Positions 1-5,363 of a stretch of 7,666 nucleotides of DNA are shown here, piece after piece. The translations under genes and the position numbers were made by a program. The notes beneath the pieces were generated by a model. The model did no database searches. It saw only the letters and a program-made list of their open reading frames with translations, and was not told where the DNA came from. This DNA comes from Thermoflexales bacterium (GTDB lineage: Bacteria; Chloroflexota; Anaerolineae; B4-G1): positions 1 to 7,666 of the forward strand of contig SKQX01000126.1 of the NCBI GenBank assembly GCA_007118795.1, read 5' to 3'. The stretch's first letter is position 1. Every line of letters begins with the position of its first letter.

Positions 1-105
1 CGCGTCGATCATCTGTGGACCAGGTCGAGACTTACGTATTCGGTTTTAGAGGCCTGCACGATCCAATGCGTCGCCCACAGCCTCGTCGTTTCCACCACTC
101 AACGT
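1..105. other. downstream flank of the operon, no gene recognised
   Basis: This stretch follows the stop codon of the last cold-shock gene. I find no hairpin followed by a T-run on the minus strand, so the operon terminator is not visible here. Only very short open frames of 18 to 30 codons occur, and none has a convincing ribosome binding site. The operon transcript may continue beyond the left edge. Confidence 0.4.
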
Positions 106-327
106 CTACGTGTGGACGACGACAACTCCTTGCGCCCGAGGCCCCTTGTCGGCCTGATCGACACCAAACTCAACGGTGTCGCCACGCCTGAGCCAATAGG
201 CATCCATCCGGTCGTGGAAGTCATTCATATGTACGAACACGTCAGGCTTCCCATCGTCTCGTCTGATGAACCCATACCGCTTCTGATGATCGAACCACTT
301 GATATTCCCTGTTACTCGATCAGACAC
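106..327 (-). CDS. cold-shock domain protein, stand-alone
   Basis: This is a 73-residue protein made of one cold-shock domain, an OB-fold that binds single-stranded RNA or DNA and usually serves as a cytoplasmic RNA chaperone. Seen in the sequence: GNIKWF at residues 7-12, the RNP1 region KRYGFI at 16-21 and RNP2 VFVH at 30-33. The length matches the 65-75 residues usual for CspA-type proteins. The start is GTG at 325-327. A purine-rich AAAAGGAG (338-345) lies 10 nt upstream, a little far but the only good candidate, and no in-frame ATG lies near. RNP1 departs from the usual K-G-F/Y-G-F-I by having R for the first glycine, as does the cold-shock domain at 720-1076. It is the last gene of the cluster, 30 nt after the hypothetical gene at 358-717. 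The family is certain; the precise role (cold adaptation, anti-termination or general chaperone) is not. Confidence 0.92.
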   Translation of the reverse strand: MSDRVTGNIKWFDHQKRYGFIRRDDGKPDVFVHMNDFHDRMDAYWLRRGDTVEFGVDQADKGPRAQGVVVVHT

Positions 328-357
328 CTGGCTTCTACTCCTTTTCTTACTTCAATG

Positions 358-717
358 CTACTCGCTCGAATGCTTCTTTGCGTCAACTGCTAGATCCTCA
401 TAGGGGAAGAGTGGCTGTGGGTCGCCGGGCGCCCCCGGGTAGTCCAATGCGAACAGCACAGACTCTATCGATGAGGGGTCGACCCCCTGGCTCAACCGGT
501 CGCGAATAGCGCGAGCTCCCAGCCCGCCTACCATATCTCGCCGGCTGTCGGCAGAAACAGGCGCCGACATCCTGACCAATCGGAAGAGCGGCGACAGATA
601 AGCCGGAACAATCCATTTGCCACCATCCTCCCCTCGCTCAACATCGAACAGGGCCACGTCATCGGTTCCGTCCGCTGCTAAGCGTACCTCACGTAGTTTC
701 ACTCGGTAGGAAACCAT
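358..717 (-). CDS. hypothetical protein (119 aa) between two cold-shock genes
   Basis: I do not recognise this family. The product is a soluble protein of 119 residues with no signal peptide, no membrane segment and no cysteine. Residues 1-55 suggest beta-strands (YRVKLREVRLA, then VALFDVERG and KWIVPAYLSPLFRLVRMS). Residues 56-95 look helical (ARAIRDRLSQG, SSIESVLFAL). The tail is proline-rich and then charged. The start is ATG at 715-717, only 2 nt after the stop of the upstream gene. An AGGA lies 6 nt before the ATG, inside the end of that gene. This arrangement favours translational coupling and supports a real gene. Its place between two cold-shock genes, in a cluster of translation factors, suggests a role in RNA metabolism or translation, but that is inference from neighbours only. 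Confidence 0.75.
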   Translation of the reverse strand: MVSYRVKLREVRLAADGTDDVALFDVERGEDGGKWIVPAYLSPLFRLVRMSAPVSADSRRDMVGGLGARAIRDRLSQGVDPSSIESVLFALDYPGAPGDPQPLFPYEDLAVDAKKHSSE

Positions 718-719
718 AC

Positions 720-1076
720 CTATTCCTTGATCTCCACGTTGAGCGCCTCCGGCCCCTTCGGAGAGCGTCGCACGTGAAAGCGAACGTGCTGCCCAGTGTG
801 AGGCGCGGTGTCGGCCTCCCCAAGGAGCTGCTGCTCGTGGAAGAAGACATCCTTATCCTCTCCGGCAGCGATGAAACCATACCGTTTCTGCGTGCTAAAC
901 CACTTTACCTCTCCGCGCCTCTTGGGCAACGGCCCTTCTTCCAGGAAGCAGCTCGGACACAGAACCGGCACAATGACCGGCCTGCCCCATCTCTCCAGAA
1001 AACCTCGGTACGTGTGAGTCAGCACAAAACCACGTCCACACCGCTGGCAGACCGCGACCTGTAGCTCTCCCTGCAT
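720..1076 (-). CDS. zinc-ribbon and cold-shock domain fusion protein
   Basis: This is a 118-residue two-domain protein. Residues 10-43 hold two CxxC pairs (CQRC at 10-13, CPSC at 40-43), a spacing typical of short bacterial zinc ribbons and likely to bind one zinc ion. Residues 55 to about 117 form a cold-shock domain with GEVKWF, the RNP1 region KRYGFI (64-69) and RNP2 VFFH (77-80), expected to bind single-stranded nucleic acid. The chosen start is ATG at 1074-1076, with AGGG (1082-1085) 5 nt upstream. The frame is open further to a TTG at 1098-1100, but that would add only eight untypical residues. It lies 28 nt after the S1 gene and is followed 2 nt later by the hypothetical gene. Its RNP1 carries the same G-to-R change as the cold-shock gene at 106-327, which suggests duplication of one ancestor. 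The zinc ribbon may add RNA or protein contacts; the target is unknown. Confidence 0.88.
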   Translation of the reverse strand: MQGELQVAVCQRCGRGFVLTHTYRGFLERWGRPVIVPVLCPSCFLEEGPLPKRRGEVKWFSTQKRYGFIAAGEDKDVFFHEQQLLGEADTAPHTGQHVRFHVRRSPKGPEALNVEIKE

Positions 1077-1104
1077 GAACACCCTACACCCAACACCCAA
1101 GACC

Positions 1105-2235
1105 CTATGGCGCCAGCTCTTCCGCCATCATCTCGCCGTTCGAAGCACCGAAGCCCGGCACACCGCGCATACTAAGGCCCAGACGCCGCCGGGCAAGATC
1201 AACGCTCAGGACGCGCACCCGGATCGGCGCTCGACGGTCCAGCTCAGCGCAAGTCGCCTCCCCATCGGGCATCTCGGATACGTGGACCAAACCCTCCGCG
1301 CCCTGCCCCACGTCGACAAACGCACCAAAGGCAACCACGTTCGTCACCCGGCCATCGATGACCTTACCCACCTGCAGCCCCTTGACCACCGTAGCCCACG
1401 GGTCTGGCAACAGGCTCTTGCGGCTCAGTCCGATACGTCCACGCTCGCCGTCCACACTGAGAACCTTGACCTCGACCTCATCGCCAACGCTCAATACGTC
1501 CCTGGGATGATCGACGTGTGTCCAGTCCAACTCGGAGATATGAACCAGACCATCTACACCACCGAGATCGACGAACGCCCCATACTCGACCAAGTTCCGG
1601 ACAACTCCGACGCGCACGTCACCTTCCTCGAGCGTATCGAACAGCTCTTGGCGGCGCCGACGATTTGCCGCACGCTCCGACAGGACCAGGCGCCGACGGC
1701 CTTGTTCCACCTCCAAGATCGCAAGGGTGAGCTTGTCGCCCACCAACTCGGTCTTGGCCTCCAGAAGGGACGACCCACGCAATCCTGGTGGAATCGAGGA
1801 CAGGTGTGAGTTCGGCACGAATCCCCGCACCCTGCCAAAGGAGACCAGAAGACCACCGCTGTTCACATCCGTCACCTCGGCTTTGCAGATCTCCCCGCTG
1901 TCCAGAAGCTCCTCCGCTCGTAGCCAATCTTGCTGAGCCAGGCCCTGATTGATGGAAACGACGATACCATCCCCGCTGGCTCGAGTATCCTGTATGCACA
2001 CAGGCACGGAATCTCCTGATCGGAGACTGGCACGGTATTCCTCGTCCAGTAGCTGCAGATCGTGCCGCAGCGCGACCCCGTCCCGCTTCACACCAAGGTC
2101 GACGATCACCTCGTCCTTGCCGACGAACAGGATGACAGCCTCGCAGATCTCCCCCTGCCTCGGAGTCCTGTAGTCGTAGTCCGTCTCAATCAACGCCGAG
2201 AGCTGCTCGTGCATCTCGGTGCCCGGTCGATCCAT
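1105..2235 (-). CDS. rpsA: 30S ribosomal protein S1-type protein, four S1 domains
   Basis: This 376-residue protein has four S1 RNA-binding OB-folds, at about residues 27-96, 113-187, 204-273 and 288-357. The third and fourth are the most canonical (EYGAFVDLGGVDGLVHISEL and VAFGAFVDVGQGAEGLVHVS). Ribosomal S1 binds the 5' part of mRNAs on the 30S platform and helps unfold and place them. Six domains are usual in proteobacteria, whereas about four and 370-410 residues are common in Firmicutes and other phyla, so the size fits a short-form S1. The first two domains are more diverged, as in ribosomal S1 where they serve for ribosome docking. The start is ATG at 2233-2235, 3 nt after the rpsU stop, with only a weak ribosome binding site, which suggests translational coupling to rpsU. 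A second ATG at residue 8 is possible. Whether this is the organism's only S1 or a paralogue cannot be told from the window. Confidence 0.87.
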   Translation of the reverse strand: MDRPGTEMHEQLSALIETDYDYRTPRQGEICEAVILFVGKDEVIVDLGVKRDGVALRHDLQLLDEEYRASLRSGDSVPVCIQDTRASGDGIVVSINQGLAQQDWLRAEELLDSGEICKAEVTDVNSGGLLVSFGRVRGFVPNSHLSSIPPGLRGSSLLEAKTELVGDKLTLAILEVEQGRRRLVLSERAANRRRRQELFDTLEEGDVRVGVVRNLVEYGAFVDLGGVDGLVHISELDWTHVDHPRDVLSVGDEVEVKVLSVDGERGRIGLSRKSLLPDPWATVVKGLQVGKVIDGRVTNVVAFGAFVDVGQGAEGLVHVSEMPDGEATCAELDRRAPIRVRVLSVDLARRRLGLSMRGVPGFGASNGEMMAEELAP

Positions 2236-2238
2236 GGC

Positions 2239-2448
2239 CTAGTACCCGAACTTCTCTTCTTCCTGCTGACGCCGCTTCTTCTCGCGCCGAATCGCCTTCC
2301 GTCGAGCGATACGCTTCTTCTCGCTGTCCGAGACGTAGTAGCGTTTCTTCTTCACCGTGCTCAGAATTCGCGAACGAGCAACCTTCTTGCGAAATCGCTT
2401 AAGCAGACTCCTCTGAGACTCTCCCGGTCGCAGTTCAACCTTAGTCAA
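2239..2448 (-). CDS. rpsU: 30S ribosomal protein S21
   Basis: This is bS21, a small basic protein of the 30S platform near the anti-Shine-Dalgarno end of 16S rRNA, involved in mRNA binding during initiation. Typical family stretches are TKVELRPGES at the N-terminus, then LLKRFRKKV and KKRYYVSDSEKKRIARRKA, with a very basic C-terminus ending in a short acidic tail (QQEEEKFGY). Homology begins at the TTG at 2446-2448, which gives 69 residues, the usual size. A strong ribosome binding site, AAGGGGGTG (2457-2465), lies 8 nt upstream of this TTG. The frame is open further upstream to a GTG at 2515-2517, but that would add 23 glycine-rich residues absent from the family and would overlap the upstream gene. 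No in-frame ATG exists. It lies 58 nt after the DksA-type gene and 3 nt before the S1 gene. Confidence 0.93.
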   Translation of the reverse strand: MTKVELRPGESQRSLLKRFRKKVARSRILSTVKKKRYYVSDSEKKRIARRKAIRREKKRRQQEEEKFGY

Positions 2449-2465
2449 TGTCCATTCACCCCCTT
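2446..2465 (-). promoter_or_regulatory. ribosome binding site that fixes the rpsU TTG start
   Basis: AAGGGGGTG at 2457-2465 lies 8 nt before TTG 2446-2448. It matches the anti-Shine-Dalgarno well, and S21 family homology starts at exactly this codon. A strong site paired with a weak start codon is unusual for an abundant ribosomal protein and may be a point of control. Confidence 0.7.
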
Positions 2466-2506
2466 CCCAGACTAGAATTCGCCCTCCCACGCCTCCATTA
2501 CCGACG

Positions 2507-2854
2507 TTAGAGGCCACCAGACCGCGCGCATTCGATGCACAAGATGGTATCCGGCAGGACGGTCAGTCGGTCGGCATCGATGGGCTTGCCACAGACCTCG
2601 CAGACCCCGTAGGTGCCACGGTTGATCCGCCGCAACTGCCGCTCAAGGCTAACTGCGCGCTCCTGAAGGCCGCCCAACATCGCCTGGTCCAGCTCCCAAC
2701 GCGTGATAGACGGGTCCCCCTCGCCCATCCCGTAGTCCGGCTTCTCCTCGACAGCCGTCTTCAGAGCAGCGATCTGCTCTCGCAACTCCTCTAGTTCCCG
2801 CCGAAGCCTTCTGGCTTCGCCTTCCTGCTTTCTCTCTATAACCATCTTCATCAT
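2507..2854 (-). CDS. DksA/TraR-type C4 zinc-finger protein
   Basis: This protein has about 115 residues: an N-terminal coiled-coil (about 5-75) rich in E, R, L and Q, then a C4 zinc finger with cysteines at 85, 88, 106 and 109 (CEVC ... CIEC). The core RGTYGVCEVCGKPI is the signature of the DksA/TraR family. These proteins insert the coiled-coil into the RNA polymerase secondary channel and adjust transcription, often of rRNA and stress genes, with ppGpp. The DksA tip motif DxxDxA is only partly kept: the aligned stretch here is WELDQA, with the second D and the A present and the first D replaced by W. The start is uncertain. ATG codons at 2854, 2851 and 2845 and a TTG at 2881 are all in frame, and none has a good ribosome binding site; I chose the first ATG. 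It is the first gene of the cluster. Family assignment is firm; equivalence to E. coli DksA is not. Confidence 0.85.
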   Translation of the reverse strand: MMKMVIERKQEGEARRLRRELEELREQIAALKTAVEEKPDYGMGEGDPSITRWELDQAMLGGLQERAVSLERQLRRINRGTYGVCEVCGKPIDADRLTVLPDTILCIECARSGGL

Positions 2855-2936
2855 ACAACGAAAAACTTGGCTAGCCGACAACCATAGCCTGGCCTCGGCC
2901 GAACCAAGTCCGAATCAGGAACGTCAACAATATGAG

Positions 2937-2953
2937 CTGAGAAGAATTCTCAG
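2937..2953 (-). repeat. perfect 7-bp inverted repeat, triloop hairpin in leader
   Basis: CTGAGAA and TTCTCAG flank a 3-nt loop. On the minus strand it is followed by CTCATATTGTTG rather than a T-run, so it is not a standard terminator. It may fold in the operon leader. Confidence 0.55.
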
Positions 2954-2961
2954 ATCAGACC

Positions 2962-2975
2962 CCTCTTCGAAGAGG
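2962..2975. repeat. 14-bp perfect palindrome CCTCTTCGAAGAGG
   Basis: This is a fully symmetric site in the leader of the dksA-type operon. It could be an RNA hairpin (with a necessarily strained loop) or a binding site for a dimeric protein about 200 bp downstream of the promoter. Confidence 0.5.
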
Positions 2976-3059
2976 TCCCGGAATGTCCCGCCAGAATTCT
3001 CTTGAACGCCCGACAGATCCACAATCCCATATCCGGGCGCCCTCCCGTGAATTCCCGCA

Positions 3060-3087
3060 TCAAGCGCGCTAATGTTCGCTCGCTTGA
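3060..3087 (-). repeat. leader stem-loop TCAAGCG/CGCTTGA
   Basis: Seven perfect pairs close the stem, followed by one mismatch and two more GC pairs. The apical loop reads GAACATTA on the minus strand. It is the strongest early structure in the putative leader. Confidence 0.5.
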
Positions 3088-3149
3088 GATCGCACCTGGA
3101 GTCTACACCAGCTCTGCACAGACCGAACAGTACCAGAAGCGTGCACCAT
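3069..3149 (-). CDS. possible leader peptide (26 codons)
   Basis: This is a short open frame beginning with ATG 3147-3149, about 27 nt after the predicted transcription start. A GAGAGGTG lies 9 nt upstream of the ATG. The peptide starts MVHASGTVRSVQSWCRL and ends at TAG 3069-3071, inside the leader stem-loop at 3060-3087. I see no run of one amino acid of the kind used in attenuation. Its support is position and ribosome binding site only, and it may be chance. Confidence 0.2.
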   Translation of the reverse strand: MVHASGTVRSVQSWCRLQVRSQASEH

Positions 3150-3181
3150 CGAAGGGCACACCTCTCTTGGGCAACGTTTCC

Positions 3182-3210
3182 ATTATAGCATAAAGCGCCG
3201 AACATGACAA
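3182..3210 (-). promoter_or_regulatory. extended -10 sigma-70 type promoter of the dksA-type operon
   Basis: On the minus strand TTGTCA (3205-3210, five of six consensus bases) is separated by 17 bp from TATAAT (3182-3187, perfect). TGC directly precedes the -10, giving the extended -10 TGnTATAAT. Transcription should start near 3175. No comparable promoter lies closer to the DksA-type gene, so this is probably the main promoter of the cluster. Confidence 0.8.
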
Positions 3211-3227
3211 TGCCAACGAATGGCGCT

Positions 3228-3247
3228 GCCCGGGCCGGGTGCCCGGG
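3228..3247. repeat. GC-rich repeat GCCCGGG-N6-GCCCGGG
   Basis: GCCCGGG occurs at 3228-3234 and 3241-3247. Since CCCGGG is self-complementary, the copies are both a direct and an inverted repeat and can form a 6-bp stem with a 7-nt loop. It lies between the end of uvrC and the operon promoter, 18 bp upstream of the -35. It could be a uvrC transcript end or a regulator site; no T-run follows. Confidence 0.35.
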
Positions 3248-3292
3248 TGGCTTCTTCCCACGCCATCACCGCGGCCGTCGCGTCTGGTGGCG

Positions 3293-3330
3293 AGGGCTCA
3301 CCCACCCTGACATCAGCTTATGGGTGCCCT
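3293..3330 (-). terminator. hairpin directly after the uvrC stop, possible terminator
   Basis: On the minus strand AGGG-CACCCA pairs with TGGGTG-AG-CCCT, giving ten pairs with a 2-nt bulge and a 16-nt loop. It begins at the base next to the uvrC stop codon. No T-run follows, so it may stabilise the mRNA 3' end or act with Rho rather than be a classical intrinsic terminator. Confidence 0.35.
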
Positions 3331-5184
3331 CTAAAGCGTACTCTTTATCGCTTCGGCGACGGAACGGGGAAGGCCCGGCACAGCATCCAGCTCGTCCAAC
3401 GTAGCAGCCCGGACGGCCTCCACGGACCCAAAGGCTCGGAGTAGGGCTTTCCGACGTGCAGGCCCAATGCCCGGAACGCTTTCCAGCTCTGAGGCCAACC
3501 CTACCTTGCGTCGCCGTCCGCGATGATGTCTCACGGCGAAGCGATGCGCCTCATCCCGCACCCGCTGCACCAGGAACAGCCCCTCCGATCGCCGGGGCAA
3601 CGCCATAGGGTTCGACCGGCCCGGCAGAAACAACTCATCCCGCCGCTTGGCCAGCGCCACGACTGGAACCGCCTCCAGGAGATCGTACGACTCTAGAACC
3701 TCGGTAGCTACGGAAAGCTGTCCCTTCCCACCATCCACGATCAGCAGGTCCGGCAGCTTGCCCCAGCCCTTGATGTCCCGAGACCCGAGCATCTCCTCCG
3801 AGCGAGCGATCCGCCAACGACGGAAGCGGCGTTCCAGTACTTCCCGCATACTGGCGTAGTCATCTTGCCCCTCAACACCGCGAATGTTGAATCGCCGATA
3901 GTGGGACTTTCGCGGCACACCCTGCACAAACACGACCATGCTGCCTGTGGTCTCGGCACCCAGGATCGTGGAGATGTCATAGCACTCGATTCGCGCCGGG
4001 GTCTTGGGCAGGTCCAGCAACTGTTCGAGCTCCGCCAGAGCCTGCTCCTGTTTATGGGCATCGGCCTGCCACTGAACCCGGAGGGCCGTCAGCGTCTCAG
4101 CCGCATTTTCGGCCGCCATCTTCACCAATTCCCGCTTCTTCCCACGCCGAGGCACCTGCAGGCTCACCCTGTTGCCGCGCTTCTGCTTCAGCCACTGCTC
4201 GATGATCAACGCCTCATCGATCTGCTCCGGCAACAAGACCTCCGGCGGCACGTAGGCTGCCTCTTCGTAGAACTGCTTGAGGAAGGCCCCCATGACCTGA
4301 CGGTCGTCCTCCTGCTCGGCACCCTCCAGCACGAAGTACTCGCGACCAAGGAGCTTCCCTCCGCGAATGAAGAAGACCTGCACACAGGCATCGTCCTCCT
4401 CCCGCGCAAAAGCGATCACGTCCTGGTCCGCTCCGGCCACCGAGACGACTTTCTGCTGCCTGACGATACTCTGCACGGCGCGGAGCTGGTCGCGGAGGGA
4501 GGCCGCCTGCTCAAAATCCCAGCCCTCGGCGGCTGCCTGCATCTGCTCCTCCAGCTCGGCCATCACCTGTTCCCCCCGACCCTCAAGGAAGCGCACCAAG
4601 CCTTCGATCATCCTTCGGTACCTTGCTCTGGTGGCCGCACCAATACAGGGGCCGAGACAGCGCTTGATCTCATAGTACAGGCAAGCTCGTTCATCGTCCC
4701 CGGTCATCTCTCGATTGCACGTGAGGTAAGGGAACGACTTTCGGAGCAGATCGAGGGTCTCGTGGACCGCTGCCGAGGAGGTGTAGGGACCGAAGTAGCG
4801 GCTGCCATCTTGCTCTATGCGACGGGTGATGATGACCTTCGGATACGGATCGGATGACGTGACTTTGATGTAGGGATACCTTTTATCGTCCTTGAAGCGG
4901 ACGTTGTACCTTGGCCGATGGGTCTTGATCAGATTCGCCTCAAGGATCAGCGCCTCGAGCTCGGAGTCAGTGACAATGAACTCAAGGTCGTCCACTTCAG
5001 CCATCAGGGCCCGTGTCTTGGGATGCTCCTGAGCCGAAGCGTGGAGGTACGAGCGCACCCGATTGCGCAGATCCACTGTCTTGCCGATGTAGATGACGGT
5101 TTCATCCACGTCCCGCATCAAGTAGACCCCCGGCCTGTGCGGCAGGGACTCAATCTGATTCTGTATCCGTTTCGAAAGCTCCAT
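3331..5184 (-). CDS. uvrC: excinuclease ABC subunit C
   Basis: UvrC is the nuclease of nucleotide excision repair: with UvrB on damaged DNA it cuts on both sides of the lesion. The 617-residue length is typical. In order: a GIY-YIG domain (GVYL at 19-22, YIGKT at 32-36, with R40 and R42 after it) for the 3' cut; four cysteines at 156, 168, 176 and 180, whose 12-8-4 spacing matches the iron-sulfur cysteines of E. coli UvrC; a UVR motif at about 205-240 for UvrB contact; an RNase H-like nuclease domain for the 5' cut with CYDIS (D403), QDDYASM (D441/D442), LIVDGGKGQ (D484) and DEAHRF (H547); and tandem helix-hairpin-helix motifs at about 568-617. The start could be GTG 5185-5187 or the adjacent ATG 5182-5184. 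GAGGG (5191-5195) is 6 nt from the ATG but only 3 nt from the GTG, so I chose ATG. It appears monocistronic and intact. Confidence 0.97.
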   Translation of the reverse strand: MELSKRIQNQIESLPHRPGVYLMRDVDETVIYIGKTVDLRNRVRSYLHASAQEHPKTRALMAEVDDLEFIVTDSELEALILEANLIKTHRPRYNVRFKDDKRYPYIKVTSSDPYPKVIITRRIEQDGSRYFGPYTSSAAVHETLDLLRKSFPYLTCNREMTGDDERACLYYEIKRCLGPCIGAATRARYRRMIEGLVRFLEGRGEQVMAELEEQMQAAAEGWDFEQAASLRDQLRAVQSIVRQQKVVSVAGADQDVIAFAREEDDACVQVFFIRGGKLLGREYFVLEGAEQEDDRQVMGAFLKQFYEEAAYVPPEVLLPEQIDEALIIEQWLKQKRGNRVSLQVPRRGKKRELVKMAAENAAETLTALRVQWQADAHKQEQALAELEQLLDLPKTPARIECYDISTILGAETTGSMVVFVQGVPRKSHYRRFNIRGVEGQDDYASMREVLERRFRRWRIARSEEMLGSRDIKGWGKLPDLLIVDGGKGQLSVATEVLESYDLLEAVPVVALAKRRDELFLPGRSNPMALPRRSEGLFLVQRVRDEAHRFAVRHHRGRRRKVGLASELESVPGIGPARRKALLRAFGSVEAVRAATLDELDAVPGLPRSVAEAIKSTL

Positions 5185-5229
5185 CACGTTCCCTCGTCAC
5201 TCCCTGGCCCTTCGGCTCACTCACCAAGA

Positions 5230-5258
5230 ATTGTAACGCAACAGAAGAGCAGCGACAA
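5230..5258 (-). promoter_or_regulatory. probable uvrC promoter
   Basis: On the minus strand TTGTCG (5253-5258) is 17 bp from TACAAT (5230-5235), each close to the sigma-70 consensus. The expected start near 5223 gives a leader of about 39 nt before the uvrC ATG. I see no SOS-type operator (LexA box), though the form of that box varies between phyla. Confidence 0.55.
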
Positions 5259-5328
5259 CAGAATCAAAACAGCACGACCGAGTTCGGAGCAGTGCCCCCC
5301 GCTGCAGCAGCCCGAACCCCGGCTGGGT

Positions 5329-5352
5329 TCAGCCCGGCCACCAACGGGCTGA
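5329..5352 (-). terminator. inverted repeat after the methyltransferase gene, possible terminator
   Basis: TCAGCCCG (5329-5336) and CGGGCTGA (5345-5352) form a perfect 8-bp stem with an 8-nt loop, 11 nt past the methyltransferase stop. It lacks a T-run on the minus strand, so it is a weak intrinsic terminator at best. The rest of the gap up to uvrC holds only the uvrC promoter. Confidence 0.4.
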
Positions 5353-5363
5353 GCCGCCGGGAG

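Larger units (their letters stand above)
2855..3175 (-). promoter_or_regulatory. long structured 5' leader ahead of the dksA-type operon
   Basis: Transcription from the promoter at 3182-3210 would give about 320 nt before the first ATG of the DksA-type gene. Seen in this stretch: a 7-bp stem TCAAGCG/CGCTTGA (3060-3087) with a further 2 bp after one mismatch; a perfect 14-bp palindrome CCTCTTCGAAGAGG (2962-2975); a 7-bp hairpin CTGAGAA-GAA-TTCTCAG (2937-2953); and two copies of AGAATTCTC 50 bp apart (2943-2951 and 2993-3001). No open frame gives convincing protein homology, and I recognise no known riboswitch or T-box core. A leader controlling the operon or an independent small RNA both fit. 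Confidence 0.5.

Noticed and set aside
1075..1809. 244-codon open frame on the plus strand
   Set aside because: It is antisense to the S1 gene; the minus strand carries clear S1 domain repeats and the operon context.
2239..2517. Longer rpsU product from GTG 2515-2517
   Set aside because: The 23 added residues are glycine-rich and unlike S21, they overlap the DksA-type gene, and the strong ribosome binding site points to TTG 2446-2448.
2848..2881. TATGAT (minus strand, over the ATG codons of the DksA-type gene) as a second -10 box
   Set aside because: It overlaps the likely start codons and no -35 lies at 16-18 bp. The promoter at 3182-3210 is far better.
3103..3183. 26-codon frame with a CSVC pair, starting at the ATG in TATAATG
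   Set aside because: The ATG overlaps the -10 box, so it would not be in the mRNA. A single CxxC in a short frame is not evidence of a zinc finger. The frame reads on after one TAG, but without a recognisable protein.
2924..3205. 93-codon open frame on the minus strand starting at a TTG within the promoter
   Set aside because: Its start lies between the -35 and -10 boxes, upstream of the expected transcript, it has no internal ATG, and I see no family resemblance. It more likely reflects the non-coding leader.
3865..4857. 330-codon open frame on the plus strand
   Set aside because: It lies antisense inside uvrC, whose motifs and cysteines are all in place. A high-GC gene often leaves such open frames on the other strand.
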